64,000 nt of DNA, from assembly GCF_022374935.2 (NCBI RefSeq), contig NZ_CP092430.2:4216001-4280000 (forward strand), read 5' to 3'. This document shows positions 45,116-55,867 of the stretch, one piece after another. Both the position numbers and the translations under genes were made by a program. How positions within the stretch are numbered: position 1 is the stretch's first letter; each line of letters starts with the position of its first letter. A model generated the notes under the pieces. That model saw only the letters and a list, made by a program, of their open reading frames with translations. It did not search any database and was not told the origin of the DNA. Source of the DNA: Mycolicibacter virginiensis. Its GTDB lineage: Bacteria; Actinomycetota; Actinomycetes; Mycobacteriales; Mycobacteriaceae.

Positions 45116-47191
45116 CTAGTTCACGCTGGCCAGGGCGAACGGCAGCACCTGCGGTGCGCCCGCAGCCCGCAACACCCGGGCCGCCATCGTCAACGTCCAC
45201 CCGGTGTCGGTGACGTCGTCGACCAACAGCACCGGGCCGATATCGGCCGGTAGTTCCACCGGCGGCAGCCAGCAGCCCTGCAGCGCGGCGACCCGGTAGG
45301 CCGAGTTCGCCGCCGTCGTCGCGCGGCGCTGCGGCGCATACCGCAAAGTGTCCAAGCGGGTCAGGCGGCCGAGCTGCGCCAGCCGGTCGGTCAACGAGCC
45401 GATCAGAATCGGGTGCGTGGCCGAGTCCAGGCCCAGCACCGCGGTCGGCCGGGTCTGCCAATCCCAGTCGGCCAGCACGCTCACGGCCGCGCGCACCACC
45501 TCGTCGGGCACTTCGCGGTCCGGCTCGTCGAGCAGCCGCCGCAGGCGCGCACCCCAGCCCAGGTCGGTGAGCCGGCCGATGACCCGGCCCGGCTCCGGCC
45601 CGTCGGAGATCCGGCCGGACAGTGTGACGCCGAGCTGCGCCAGCCCCGACGGCCACTGTCGCCGCGGCGTGATCTCCACGCCGGGTCGCATCAGCCGCTC
45701 ACGCGTGGCTGCGGCAACGCTGGGATCCACCGCGGCGTCAAACCGCGGCCCGGCACAGTTGTCGCATCGCCCGCAGCGCTCCCCCGGCTGCAGCTGGGGG
45801 TCGTTGAGTTGGGCCCGCAGGAAACTCATCCGGCAGCCGTCGGTGGCCTGGTAGTCCAGCATCGCCTGCTGCTCGGCCCGCCGCAGCTCGTCGAGCTTGC
45901 GGTAGCGCTGCTCGTCGTAGGTCCACTGGGCTCCGGTGCCTAACCAACCGCCCTTGACTCGGCGTACCGCGCCGTCGACGTCGAGAACCTTGAGCACCAT
46001 CTCCAGCCGCGACCGGTTCAGGTCCACCCGGGCTTCCAGTGCCGGCGTTGACAGCGGCTGATCGGGTGACAGTTCGCCGATCACCTTGCGCACCAAGGAC
46101 TCCGCGGGGAAGGCCAGCGACGCAAAGTAGTGCCAGATGTCGGAGTCCTCGGTGCCGGGCAGCAGGATCACTTCGGCGCTGGCGGTGGCGCGCCCGGCCC
46201 GGCCGACCTGCTGGTAGTAGGCGATCGGCGAGGACGGCGCGCCCAGGTGGACGACGAATCCCAGGTCGGGTTTGTCGAATCCCATGCCGAGCGCCGAGGT
46301 GGCGATCAGCGCTTTGACCCGGTTAGCCAGCAGATCAGCCTCAAGCTGCTCGCGATCGGCCGAGTCGGTCGAACCGGTGTAGGCGGCCACCGCGAACCCC
46401 TGCGCGCGCAGGTCGGCAGCCACATCGTGGGCTTGAGCCACGGTGAGCGTGTAGACGATCCCGGATCCCGGAAGCTTCTCCAGGTGAGCGCCGATCCAGG
46501 CGGCCCGCGCAGCCGGGCCCCCGGCTTGGACCACCGACATCCGTAGCGATTCGCGGTCCAGGCCACCGCGCAGCACCAAGGTGTCGCCACCGCCGACCCC
46601 GAGCTGGCCGGCGACATCGGAGACCACCCGGTCGTTGGCGGTGGCCGTGGTCGCCAGCACCGGGATGTCGGCGCCGAGTTCGCCGATCAGGGTGCGGATG
46701 CGCCGGTAGTCCGGCCGGAAGTCGTGGCCCCAATCCGATACGCAGTGGGCCTCGTCGACCACGACCAGCCCGGCCCGGGCGGCCAGCGCCGGCAGCACCT
46801 CGTCGCGGAAGTCGGGATTGTTGAGCCGCTCCGGGCTGACCAGCAGGACGTCGAGTTCGCCCGCGGCCACCCGGCGTTGCACGTCGGCCCACTCGGTCAC
46901 GTTCGACGAGTTGATGGTGGCCGCGTGCACGCCGGCTCGTTCCGCGGCGGCGACCTGGTTGCGCATCAACGCCAGCAGCGGCGACACGATCACCGTCGGG
47001 CCGTGCCCGCCAGCCCGCAGCAGTTTCGCCGCGATGAAGTACACCGCCGACTTGCCCCAGCCGGTCCGCTGCACCACCAGCGCGCGGCGGCGCGCCACCA
47101 CCAGTGCCTCGATCGCAGCCCACTGGTCGTCCCGCAGCCGCGCCTGTGGTCCGGCCAGTTGCTCCAGAATCGCCTGGGCTTGATTTTTCAT
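45116..47191 (-). CDS. RecQ-family helicase with C-terminal phosphoribosyltransferase-like domain
   Basis: 691 residues from the ATG at 47191; a TTG at 47227 is also possible. Helicase motifs: Walker A RTGWGKS, DEAHC, TATAN, and motif VI QQVGRAGRA; a RecQ zinc element with CRMSF ... CGRCDNC (about 440-470). Residues about 540-691 form a separate domain ending with GPVLLVDDVTDTGWTLTMAA, the PRPP-binding motif of type I phosphoribosyltransferases. No HRDC domain. RecQ is not known in Mtb; this gene stands behind hsaF on the same strand. Confidence 0.88.
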   Translation of the reverse strand: MKNQAQAILEQLAGPQARLRDDQWAAIEALVVARRRALVVQRTGWGKSAVYFIAAKLLRAGGHGPTVIVSPLLALMRNQVAAAERAGVHAATINSSNVTEWADVQRRVAAGELDVLLVSPERLNNPDFRDEVLPALAARAGLVVVDEAHCVSDWGHDFRPDYRRIRTLIGELGADIPVLATTATANDRVVSDVAGQLGVGGGDTLVLRGGLDRESLRMSVVQAGGPAARAAWIGAHLEKLPGSGIVYTLTVAQAHDVAADLRAQGFAVAAYTGSTDSADREQLEADLLANRVKALIATSALGMGFDKPDLGFVVHLGAPSSPIAYYQQVGRAGRATASAEVILLPGTEDSDIWHYFASLAFPAESLVRKVIGELSPDQPLSTPALEARVDLNRSRLEMVLKVLDVDGAVRRVKGGWLGTGAQWTYDEQRYRKLDELRRAEQQAMLDYQATDGCRMSFLRAQLNDPQLQPGERCGRCDNCAGPRFDAAVDPSVAAATRERLMRPGVEITPRRQWPSGLAQLGVTLSGRISDGPEPGRVIGRLTDLGWGARLRRLLDEPDREVPDEVVRAAVSVLADWDWQTRPTAVLGLDSATHPILIGSLTDRLAQLGRLTRLDTLRYAPQRRATTAANSAYRVAALQGCWLPPVELPADIGPVLLVDDVTDTGWTLTMAARVLRAAGAPQVLPFALASVN

Positions 47192-47198
47192 GCGATTG

Positions 47199-47237
47199 CG
47201 GCGCGATTCTGCCCGCTCAGCGGGCAATACCGCGCCG
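47199..47237 (-). terminator. Two-storey hairpin after hsaF
   Basis: Outer arms CGGCGCG (47199-47205) and CGCGCCG (47231-47237) and inner arms TGCCCGC and GCGGGCA around the loop TCA, with four-base internal loops ATTC/ATAC. It fills the 52-base gap between the hsaF stop and the RecQ start and probably ends the hsaEGF transcript. Confidence 0.6.
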
Positions 47238-47243
47238 AAATCA

Positions 47244-48272
47244 CTACTTCGCAGCCCGCTCCCGCTGGATCTCCAGCGCGATGTCGATGAGCTGGTCCTC
47301 CTGGCCGCCGATCAGCTTGCGCTGCCCGGCCCGGTGCAGCAGCTCGTGGGCGGGCACGCCGTAGCGCTCGCCCTGGCGCACCGCGTGCTTGAGGAAGCTG
47401 GAGTACACCCCGGAGTAGCCCATGATCAGCGCGTTGCGGTCCAGCACGCACTCGGCGGGCATGGCCGGACGCACCACTTCCTCGGCGGCATCCGCGATGT
47501 CGAAGAAGTCGATGCCGGTCTTGATCCCGACCTTGTCGAACACCCCGATCAGCGCCTCGACCGGGGCGTTGCCCGCACCCGCGCCGAACCGGCGCACCGA
47601 CCCGTCGATCTGCTTGGCACCGGCGCGCACCGCCTCCAAGGAGTTGGCGACGCCGAGCCCGAGGTTCTCGTGGCCATGAAAACCAACCTGGGCGTCGTCA
47701 CCGAGCTCGGCGACCAACGCGGCCACCCGGTCACGCACACCTTCGAGCACCAGCGCGCCGGCCGAGTCGACCACGTACACGCACTGGCAACCGGCGTCAG
47801 CCATGATGCGGGCCTGGGCGGCCAGCTTCTCCGGGGACACGGTGTGGGCCATCATCAAGAACCCGACGGTCTCCAGACCGAGCTCGCGGGCCAGGCCGAA
47901 GTGCTGGATGGAGACATCGGCCTCGGTGCAGTGGGTGGCGATCCGGCAGATCTCGCCGCCGTTGCCCTGCGCCTCCTTCATGTCTTCCTTGGTAGCCACG
48001 CCGGGCAGCATCAGGAAGGCGATCTTGGCGTCCTTGGCCGTGGCCGCCGCGAGCTTGATCAACTCCTGGTCGGGAGTCTTGGAGAACCCGTAGTTGAAGC
48101 TGGACCCGCCCAGCCCGTCCCCGTGGGTCACCTCGATCACCGGTACCCCGGCGGCGTCGATCGCGGCGACGATCGCCGAGACCTCTTCGGGGGTGAACTG
48201 GTGACGCTTGTGGTGCGAACCGTCGCGCAGCGAGGTGTCGGTGATCCGCACATCGAAGATGTGGTCGCTCAT
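47244..48272 (-). CDS. hsaF: HsaF, 4-hydroxy-2-oxoacid aldolase
   Basis: 342 residues, ATG overlapping the hsaG stop (TAATG). DmpG-type aldolase: [17 protein letters not shown] (about 10-26) with catalytic and metal-binding residues, [15 protein letters not shown] with metal-binding His, and the C-terminal communication domain with [13 protein letters not shown]. It cleaves 4-hydroxy-2-oxohexanoate to pyruvate and propanal, which is channelled to HsaG. Syntenic with Rv3534c. End product of ring A/B catabolism. Confidence 0.95.
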   Translation of the reverse strand: MSDHIFDVRITDTSLRDGSHHKRHQFTPEEVSAIVAAIDAAGVPVIEVTHGDGLGGSSFNYGFSKTPDQELIKLAAATAKDAKIAFLMLPGVATKEDMKEAQGNGGEICRIATHCTEADVSIQHFGLARELGLETVGFLMMAHTVSPEKLAAQARIMADAGCQCVYVVDSAGALVLEGVRDRVAALVAELGDDAQVGFHGHENLGLGVANSLEAVRAGAKQIDGSVRRFGAGAGNAPVEALIGVFDKVGIKTGIDFFDIADAAEEVVRPAMPAECVLDRNALIMGYSGVYSSFLKHAVRQGERYGVPAHELLHRAGQRKLIGGQEDQLIDIALEIQRERAAK

Positions 48273-49201
48273 TACGCTCCTCCAGCCTTTGCTGCCGCCA
48301 TCTCGCGGGCGATCTCCTCGCCGACCTTGGTGGCGGCGGCGGTCATGATGTCCAGGTTGCCCGCATAGGGCGGCAGGTAATCGCCGGCGCCCTCGACCTC
48401 GACGAACGTGGTGACCACCGCACGCCCACCGGAGTTCAGCGACGGCTCGTCGAACTGCGGCTCGTTGAGCAGCCGGTAGCCCGGCACGTAGGTCTGCACC
48501 TGGGCGACGACGTCCTTGATCGACGCGGTGATCGCGTCACGGTCGGCGTCCTCGGGGATCTGGCAGAAGATGGTGTCGCGCATGATCATCGGCGGGTCGG
48601 CGGGGTTCAAGATAATGATCGCCTTGCCGCGCTCGGCACCACCGATGGTCTGCACACCCGCCGAGGTGGTCTTGGTGAACTCGTCGATGTTGGCGCGAGT
48701 GCCCGGACCGGCCGACACGCTGGCGACGCTGGCCACGATCTCCGCGTACGGCACGGTGCCGCCCTGAGCTTTGACCGCGCGGGTGACCGCGTACACGATC
48801 GGAATGGTGGCCTGACCACCGCAGGTGATCATGTTGACGTTCGGTGCGTCGACGTGTTCGTGCAGGTTTGCCGGCGGAATCACCGCCGGACCCACCGCGG
48901 CCGGGGTCAGGTCGATGGCCCGGATGCCGGCGGCCTCGTACTTGGGCGCGTACGCCTTGTGCACGTAGGCGCTGGTGGCCTCGAAGACGAAGTCCGGCTT
49001 CTCATCCAGGGCCAGTAGCCAGTCCGCCCCCTCGGCCGAGGTCTCCAGGCCGAGCTTGCGGGCTCGGGCCAGGCCCTCGGACTCCGGGTCAATACCGATC
49101 ATCCAGCGCGGCTCCAGCCACTCCGAACGCAGCAGTTTGTACAGCAGGTCGGTGCTGATGTTGCCCGACCCGACAATCGCGACTGAGGCTTTAGCAGCCA
49201 T
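48272..49201 (-). CDS. hsaG: HsaG, CoA-acylating aldehyde dehydrogenase
   Basis: 309 residues, ATG. DmpF-type acylating dehydrogenase: Rossmann motif [10 protein letters not shown] (about 9-18), [20 protein letters not shown], and catalytic Cys in [13 protein letters not shown] (about 131). It converts propanal to propionyl-CoA using NAD and CoA and forms a channelling complex with HsaF. Lies between hsaE and hsaF as in Mtb (Rv3535c). The three-gene operon is driven from the KstR box at 50067. Confidence 0.95.
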   Translation of the reverse strand: MAAKASVAIVGSGNISTDLLYKLLRSEWLEPRWMIGIDPESEGLARARKLGLETSAEGADWLLALDEKPDFVFEATSAYVHKAYAPKYEAAGIRAIDLTPAAVGPAVIPPANLHEHVDAPNVNMITCGGQATIPIVYAVTRAVKAQGGTVPYAEIVASVASVSAGPGTRANIDEFTKTTSAGVQTIGGAERGKAIIILNPADPPMIMRDTIFCQIPEDADRDAITASIKDVVAQVQTYVPGYRLLNEPQFDEPSLNSGGRAVVTTFVEVEGAGDYLPPYAGNLDIMTAAATKVGEEIAREMAAAKAGGA

Positions 49202-49221
49202 GAACGCTCCTCTATTGGAAT

Positions 49222-50007
49222 CTATGCGAAAACCAGCCGGACTGAACCCAGCCCGGTGAAGTCGGCGACACAGTCGTCACCGGCGTGTACGTCGATGGCC
49301 CGGGTCGCGGTGCCCGGCAGGACGATGTCGCCTGCCTTCAACCGCACCCCGAAGCTTTCCACCTTGCGAGCCAGCCAGGCCACCGCGGTGACCGGGTTGC
49401 CCAGCACCGCGTCACTGCGGCCCTGCGCGACCACCTCGCCGTTCTTGGTCAGCGCCGCATCGATGTTCTTGATGTCGATGTCACCGGGCTTGACGCGCTG
49501 CGTGCCCAGCACGAATCCCGCCGACGATGCGTTGTCGGCGATGGTGTCGCAGAGTTTGATCTTCCAGTCGCTGATCCGGCTGTCGATCAGTTCGATCGCC
49601 GGGGCGAAGGCCTCGGTCGCGGCCAGCACGTCCTCTTCGGTGCAGTCCGCGCCCGGCAGATCCGCGGCCAGGATGAAGGCCACCTCGACCTCGATCCGCG
49701 GGTAGAGGTAGTTCGACGCCTTGACCGGCTTGTCCTCGAACACCTGCATCTCGTTGAGCAGGTGCCCGTAGTCCGGTTCGTCGACGCCCATCATCTGCTG
49801 CATCGCCTCGCTGGACAGGCCGACCTTGTGGCCGACCACGCGGGCGCCCTCGGCGATCCGCTGGCGGATGTTGATCAGTTGGATCTCGTAGGCGTCGACG
49901 ACGTCGATGCCGGGCTGAGCCGCCGTCAACGGAGAGATCGGAACCCGACTCCGCTCCGCTTGCGCCAACTCGGCAGCGAGTTCCTCACGGATCTGGGCGC
50001 TGAGCAT
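49222..50007 (-). CDS. hsaE: HsaE, 2-hydroxypenta-2,4-dienoate-type hydratase
   Basis: 261 residues, ATG. Fumarylacetoacetase-like/MhpD fold: [20 protein letters not shown] (about 58-77), the metal-binding acidic set in [13 protein letters not shown], and VKASNYLYP. It hydrates 2-hydroxyhexa-2,4-dienoate to 4-hydroxy-2-oxohexanoate, the substrate of HsaF. First gene of hsaE-hsaG-hsaF, 20 bases before hsaG. Syntenic with Rv3536c. The KstR box lies 60-73 bases upstream of the start. Confidence 0.95.
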   Translation of the reverse strand: MLSAQIREELAAELAQAERSRVPISPLTAAQPGIDVVDAYEIQLINIRQRIAEGARVVGHKVGLSSEAMQQMMGVDEPDYGHLLNEMQVFEDKPVKASNYLYPRIEVEVAFILAADLPGADCTEEDVLAATEAFAPAIELIDSRISDWKIKLCDTIADNASSAGFVLGTQRVKPGDIDIKNIDAALTKNGEVVAQGRSDAVLGNPVTAVAWLARKVESFGVRLKAGDIVLPGTATRAIDVHAGDDCVADFTGLGSVRLVFA

Positions 50008-50066
50008 CTTCGATGGTCCCCTCGGGTGGTGTTGAGCGGATGAAACGAGCCGTTCAGCGGCAATTC

Positions 50067-50080
50067 TATAACGTGTTCTA
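50067..50080 (-). promoter_or_regulatory. KstR box upstream of hsaE
   Basis: TATAACGTGTTCTA, full match. It is the same sequence as the box at 51674 in front of kstD, and even the flanking CAATTC is shared. Confidence 0.85.
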
Positions 50081-50146
50081 AAACGCCAACACCGAGACGA
50101 GGCCTAGCCTCGTAGCTAGCCCGTCTGCCCTACTTCGCCCGCTGCG

Positions 50147-50181
50147 ACACCGGCGGCCTGTAGATCACCGGCCGCCGGTGT
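50147..50181 (-). terminator. 12-bp hairpin overlapping the 3' end of the CYP125-family gene
   Basis: ACACCGGCGGCC (50147-50158) pairs perfectly with GGCCGCCGGTGT (50170-50181) over an 11-base loop that contains the TGA stop. Likely ends the P450 transcript before it reads into the hsaE promoter. Confidence 0.6.
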
Positions 50182-51424
50182 AGTCGACATGCCAGTGTTT
50201 GATGCCGTTGAGCCATCCGGAGCGCAGCCGCTGCGGGCGGTCCAGGGGCTTGAGGTCCGGAATGTTGTCGGCGATCGCGTTGAAGATCGACCCGATCGTC
50301 ATCCGCGCCAAATGCGTGCCGATGCAGTAGTGCGCGCCAGTGCCGCCGAAACCGACATGCGGGTTGGGGTCACGCAAGATGTTGAACTCCTGCGGGTTGT
50401 CGAACACCGTCTCGTCGAAGTTGGCCGCGCGGTAGAACATCACCACTCGCTGACCTTCTTTGATCAACGTGCCGTTCAGGTTGTGATCACGGGTCGCGGT
50501 GCGCTGGAACGACGTCACCGGAGTGGCCCAGCGCACCACCTCGTCGGCAGTGGTCGCCGGGCGCTCCTTCTTGAACAGCTCCCACTGCTCGGGATGCTCG
50601 GTGAACGCCATCATCCCCTGGGTGATCGAGTTGCGAGTGGTCTCGCTGCCGGCCACCGCCAACAGGATGATGAAGTAGCCCAACTCGTCATCATTGAGCT
50701 TCTCGCCGTCGACGTCGGCCTCGACCAGTGTCGTGACGATGTCCGGGCCGGGGTTCTGGCGCTTGAGCTCGGCGAGCTTGAGCCCGTAGGTGATGATCTC
50801 CAGCGCTGAGGCCGCCGGGTCGTAGTGCGCGAACTCCGGGTCGTCGTACGACGTCATCTGGTTGGTCCAGTCGAACAACTTGCCGCGGTCCTCCTGCGGC
50901 ACCCCCATCAACCCCGCGATCGCCTGCAACGGCAACTCCGAGGCCACTTCCACCACGAAGTCGCCGCTGCCTCGAGCCAGTGCTTCCTTGGTGATCGCCT
51001 GCGCCCGCGCCTGCAGGTCATCGTGCAGCGGCAAGATGTGCCGAGGAGTGAAGCCACGGGAGATGATCCGGCGCTGCCGGGTGTGCTTCGGCGCATCCTG
51101 GTTGAGCATCAGGATCCGTTGCGCGTCGAGCTGTTCGCGGGTTGTTTCGTCGTGGAACCTGGGGATGGCGCCGTTGCGCTCGCTGGAGAACACGTCGTCC
51201 AGCCGCGAGATCTCCTTGACGTCCTCGTGCCGGGTGATGGCCCAGTAGCCGCCGTCTTTGAAGCCGCCGCTCTTGTCGTCGGGCTGCGCGATCCACTTGA
51301 TCGGCTCGCTGCGCCGCAGTGCGGCGAACTCCGCGTCGGGTAGTCGCTCGGCGTAGATCTCCGGGTCGGTGAGGTCGAAACCGGCCGGAATGCCGGTGGC
51401 TGACGCGATAGTAGGGCTGGCCAC
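50165..51424 (-). CDS. CYP125-family cytochrome P450, additional copy
   Basis: 419 residues, GTG with GAGGAG upstream. P450 motifs: I-helix LLAVAGSETTRNSITQG, ExxR in ADEVVRWATPV, haem-binding GGTGAHYCIGTHLARM. The whole protein is strongly similar to the P450 at 60627 (CYP125), but its N-terminus (FDLTDPEIYAERLPDAEFAAL, GGFKDGGYWAITRHEDVKEI) looks closer to remembered Mtb CYP125A1 than that copy does. Predicted role: C26 hydroxylation of sterols. Its position between hsaE and kstD has no P450 in Mtb. The spacer to kstD holds two KstR boxes. Confidence 0.9.
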   Translation of the reverse strand: MASPTIASATGIPAGFDLTDPEIYAERLPDAEFAALRRSEPIKWIAQPDDKSGGFKDGGYWAITRHEDVKEISRLDDVFSSERNGAIPRFHDETTREQLDAQRILMLNQDAPKHTRQRRIISRGFTPRHILPLHDDLQARAQAITKEALARGSGDFVVEVASELPLQAIAGLMGVPQEDRGKLFDWTNQMTSYDDPEFAHYDPAASALEIITYGLKLAELKRQNPGPDIVTTLVEADVDGEKLNDDELGYFIILLAVAGSETTRNSITQGMMAFTEHPEQWELFKKERPATTADEVVRWATPVTSFQRTATRDHNLNGTLIKEGQRVVMFYRAANFDETVFDNPQEFNILRDPNPHVGFGGTGAHYCIGTHLARMTIGSIFNAIADNIPDLKPLDRPQRLRSGWLNGIKHWHVDYTGGR

Positions 51425-51537
51425 GATGACAACTCCTCACTACTGATCCGCAGGAGAAAGCGATACGTTCTCGCGCCAGTAAAGCATGCCTTCACCTTGG
51501 ACGGAAGGGCAGAAAGGCCCTGCATATGAGGCAAAAC

Positions 51538-51551
51538 TGGAACACGTTCTA
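51538..51551. promoter_or_regulatory. KstR box upstream of the extra CYP125-family gene
   Basis: TGGAACACGTTCTA, full match to TnnAACnnGTTnnA. It lies 114 bases upstream of the P450 GTG and 138 bases from kstD; the nearest served gene is probably the P450. Confidence 0.82.
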
Positions 51552-51673
51552 CTACGCCGACCAGTCGGCGTGACCTGGCCGGAACCGAGGGGTTACCAGC
51601 AGGGTAGGGAACGAACGCGCGGGGGGCGCCGGAGCAATAAGGCCAGCCAACTGGCGCCCGGGCGGGGCAATTC

Positions 51674-51687
51674 TATAACGTGTTCTA
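51674..51687 (+). promoter_or_regulatory. KstR box abutting the kstD start codon
   Basis: TATAACGTGTTCTA, full match, ending one base before the ATG at 51689. It covers an alternative in-frame GTG at 51680. Confidence 0.87.
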
Positions 51688-51688
51688 C

Positions 51689-53371
51689 ATGGCCGAACAG
51701 GAGTACGACGTCGTCGTGGTCGGAAGCGGCGGCGCCGGGATGGTCGCCGCCCTCACCGCCGCCCACCAGGGACTGTCCACCATCGTCATCGAGAAAGCCG
51801 CCCACTACGGCGGCTCGACCGCTCGCTCCGGTGGTGGCGTGTGGATCCCCAACAACGAGGTGCTGCAGCGCGCGGGCGTCAAAGATGACGCCCAAGCCGC
51901 TCGCACCTATCTGCACACCATCGTCGGCGACGTGGTTCCGGCCGAGAAGATCGACACCTACCTGCAGCGTGGGCCGGAGATGCTGTCGTTCGTGCTGAAG
52001 AACTCGCCGCTGAAGATGTGCTGGGTTCCCGGCTACGCCGACTACTACCCCGAGCAGCCCGGCGGAAAGCCCACCGGCCGTTCGATCGAGCCGAAGCCGT
52101 TCAACGCCAAGAAGCTGGGCGCCGACATGAATGGCCTGGAGCCGGCTTACGGCAAGGTGCCGCTGAATGTCGTTGTCATGCAGCAGGACTACGTCCGACT
52201 CAACCAGCTCAAGCGCCACCCCCGCGGAGTGCTGCGCAGCCTGAAGGTGGGCGCCCGCACCATGTGGGCCCAGGCCACCGGCAAGAACCTGGTCGGCATG
52301 GGCCGGGCCCTGATCGCGCCGCTGCGCATCGGCCTACGCAACGCCGGCGTTCCGGTGGAGCTCAACACCGCGCTGACCGACCTCTACGTGGAAGACGGCG
52401 TGGTGCGGGGTGTCTACGTTCGTGGGGCGAGCGACTCCGAATCGAGTGAGCCGCGCCTGATCCGCGCCCGACGCGGGGTCATCCTGGCCAGCGGCGGATT
52501 CGAGCACAACGAACAGATGCGGGTGAAGTACCAGCGCGCGCCGATCACCACCGAGTGGACCGTGGGCGCGAAGGCCAACACCGGCGAGGGCATCGTGGCC
52601 GGCGAGAAGCTCGGCGCCGCCCTGGACATCATGGAGGACTCCTGGTGGGGGCCGACGGTGCCGCTGCCCGGGGCGCCGTGGTTCGCGCTGTCAGAGCGCA
52701 ACTCGCCCGGATCGATCATCGTGAACATGGCCGGCAAGCGGTTCATGAACGAGTCGATGCCCTACGTCGAGGCCTGCCACCACATGTACGGCGGCGAGTT
52801 CGGTCAGGGCCCCGGCCCCGGTGAGAACATCCCGGCCTGGCTGATCTTCGACCAGCGCTACCGCAACAACTACATCTTCGCGGGATTGCAGCCGGGCCAA
52901 CGGATCCCGAAGAAGTGGCTGGAGTCCGGTGTGATCGTCTCCGCCGACACCCTGGACGAGCTGGCGACCAAGACCGGCGTGCCGGCCGCCGCACTGGCCG
53001 CGACCGTCGAGCGGTTCAACGAGTTCGCGCGGACGGGTGTGGACGAGGACTTCCACCGCGGCGAGAGCGCTTACGACCGCTACTACGGTGACCCGACCAA
53101 CAAGCCGAACCCCAACCTGGGCCAGATCGCGCAGGGGCCGTTCTACGCGGCCAAGATGGTGCCGGGCGACCTGGGCACCAAGGGCGGGATCCGCACCGAC
53201 GTGAACGGCCGGGCATTGCGCGACGACGGCAGTGTCATCGCGGGCCTGTACGCGGCAGGAAACGTGAGTGCGCCGGTGATGGGCCACACCTACCCGGGAC
53301 CGGGCGGCACCATCGGACCCGCCATGACGTTCGGCTACCTGGCCGCCCTCGACATCGCCGGAAAGGCCTAG
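51689..53371 (+). CDS. kstD: KstD, 3-ketosteroid delta-1-dehydrogenase
   Basis: 560 residues from the ATG at 51689. A GTG at 51680 would add three residues (as annotated in Mtb), but it lies inside the KstR operator. FAD-binding VVVVGSGGAGMVAALTAA (residues about 8-25), STARSGGGVWIPNNEV, and the C-terminal GHTYPGPGGTIGPAMTFGYL that contains catalytic and FAD-contact residues of KstDs. It introduces the C1-C2 double bond in ring A, preparing ring opening with KshA. Syntenic with Rv3537; followed two bases later by chsH3. Confidence 0.95.
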   Translation: MAEQEYDVVVVGSGGAGMVAALTAAHQGLSTIVIEKAAHYGGSTARSGGGVWIPNNEVLQRAGVKDDAQAARTYLHTIVGDVVPAEKIDTYLQRGPEMLSFVLKNSPLKMCWVPGYADYYPEQPGGKPTGRSIEPKPFNAKKLGADMNGLEPAYGKVPLNVVVMQQDYVRLNQLKRHPRGVLRSLKVGARTMWAQATGKNLVGMGRALIAPLRIGLRNAGVPVELNTALTDLYVEDGVVRGVYVRGASDSESSEPRLIRARRGVILASGGFEHNEQMRVKYQRAPITTEWTVGAKANTGEGIVAGEKLGAALDIMEDSWWGPTVPLPGAPWFALSERNSPGSIIVNMAGKRFMNESMPYVEACHHMYGGEFGQGPGPGENIPAWLIFDQRYRNNYIFAGLQPGQRIPKKWLESGVIVSADTLDELATKTGVPAAALAATVERFNEFARTGVDEDFHRGESAYDRYYGDPTNKPNPNLGQIAQGPFYAAKMVPGDLGTKGGIRTDVNGRALRDDGSVIAGLYAAGNVSAPVMGHTYPGPGGTIGPAMTFGYLAALDIAGKA

Positions 53372-53373
53372 CT

Positions 53374-54234
53374 ATGGCGATCGATCTCGACGTCGCACTG
53401 GGAGCAGAGTTCGGCCAGGTCGAATTCTCCTGGACCGCGACCAATGTGCAGCTCTACAACCTGGCGCTGGGAGCCGGGTCGGACCCGATGGATCCGCGTG
53501 AGCTGAGCTACGTGGTGGACGGCAAGCCACAGGTGCTGCCGACCTTCGGCTGCGTCGCGGCCTCGTTCAACGAGGTGGACCCGCCGAAGGTGAGCTGGCC
53601 CGGGATCGAGATCGACCTGGCCAAGATCCTGCACGCCTCGGAGAAGGTCACTGTGCCGGCGCCGCTGCCGCCGTCGGGCAGCGCCCGCGCGATCAGCCGG
53701 ATCGTCGAGGTATGGGACAAGGGCAAAGCCGCGGTGGTGGTGCTCGAGACCTCGGTGACCGCCACCGACGGCACGCCGCTGTGGACGCAGCACCGGTCCA
53801 TCTTCGCTCGCGGCGAGGGTGGCTTCGGCGGCGAGCGCGGACCGTCGACCGCCACCGAACTTCCCGACCGGGCACCGGATTTCGAAGTCGACATCCCGGT
53901 GTCCCCGCAGCAGGCACTGCTCTACCGGCTCTGCGGCGACCGCAACCCACTGCACTCCGACCCGGCGTTCGCAGCCGCGGCGGGCTTCGACCGGCCGATC
54001 CTGCACGGGCTGTGCACCTACGGCATGACCTGCAAGGCGGCGGTCGACACCGTGCTCGACGGTGACGCCGGTGCGGTCCGGTCCTTCGGCGCCCGGTTCG
54101 CCGGCGTGGTTTTCCCGGGCGAGACGCTGCGGGCCCGGCTGTGGAAAGACGGCGCTCGCCTGGTGGGCAATGTCGTGGCGCCCTCGCGTGAGGACGCCGC
54201 CATCCTCAACGATGTGGAGCTTGTTACGGCCTAG
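53374..54234 (+). CDS. chsH3: MaoC-like enoyl-CoA hydratase (ChsH3 / Hsd4B type)
   Basis: 286 residues, ATG, two bases after the kstD stop. Double hotdog fold: N-terminal inactive half (about 1-150) and C-terminal half with the hydratase-2 motif DRNPLHSDPAFAAAAGFDRP (about 188-207), containing the catalytic Asp and His, then ILHGLCTYG. Known members hydrate trans-2-enoyl-CoA to the (3R)-hydroxy product in sterol side-chain degradation. Syntenic with Rv3538. It shares the KstR-controlled transcript with kstD. Confidence 0.9.
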   Translation: MAIDLDVALGAEFGQVEFSWTATNVQLYNLALGAGSDPMDPRELSYVVDGKPQVLPTFGCVAASFNEVDPPKVSWPGIEIDLAKILHASEKVTVPAPLPPSGSARAISRIVEVWDKGKAAVVVLETSVTATDGTPLWTQHRSIFARGEGGFGGERGPSTATELPDRAPDFEVDIPVSPQQALLYRLCGDRNPLHSDPAFAAAAGFDRPILHGLCTYGMTCKAAVDTVLDGDAGAVRSFGARFAGVVFPGETLRARLWKDGARLVGNVVAPSREDAAILNDVELVTA

Positions 54235-54280
54235 CCAGCCCCCGGCGTCCTCGTCGACCGCCCGTGCGGCGGCCCCTAAT

Positions 54281-54295
54281 TGAAAATGACTTTCA
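54281..54295. promoter_or_regulatory. Zur-like box upstream of the PPE gene
   Basis: TGAAAATGACTTTCA, arms TGAAA and TTTCA, AT-rich against a GC-rich background. It resembles the mycobacterial Zur box TGAAAATnATTTTCA as I remember it, with one symmetric mismatch. It ends 20 bases before the PPE ATG. Confidence 0.55.
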
Positions 54296-54315
54296 TCTTC
54301 GATATGGTGATCGTC

Positions 54316-55797
<1,482 letters not shown>

Positions 55798-55810
55798 CCC
55801 AGCGCGAAAA

Positions 55811-55856
55811 GACGCGGAAGCCCCCAAAAATGTCGATTTTTGGGGGCTTTCGCGTC
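55811..55856. terminator. 20-bp hairpin, two-way terminator
   Basis: GACGCGGAAGCCCCCAAAAA pairs with TTTTTGGGGGCTTTCGCGTC around TGTCGA, with one G-T pair. The A5/T5 arm base gives a T-run on both strands, so it works as an intrinsic terminator for the convergent PPE and ltp2 genes. Confidence 0.88.
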
Positions 55857-55867
55857 TGCTCGGCCTA

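Noticed and set aside
54280..54315. Earlier start for the PPE protein at 54280
   Set aside because: It would put the Zur-like box inside the coding region and add residues before the conserved [12 protein letters not shown] start.
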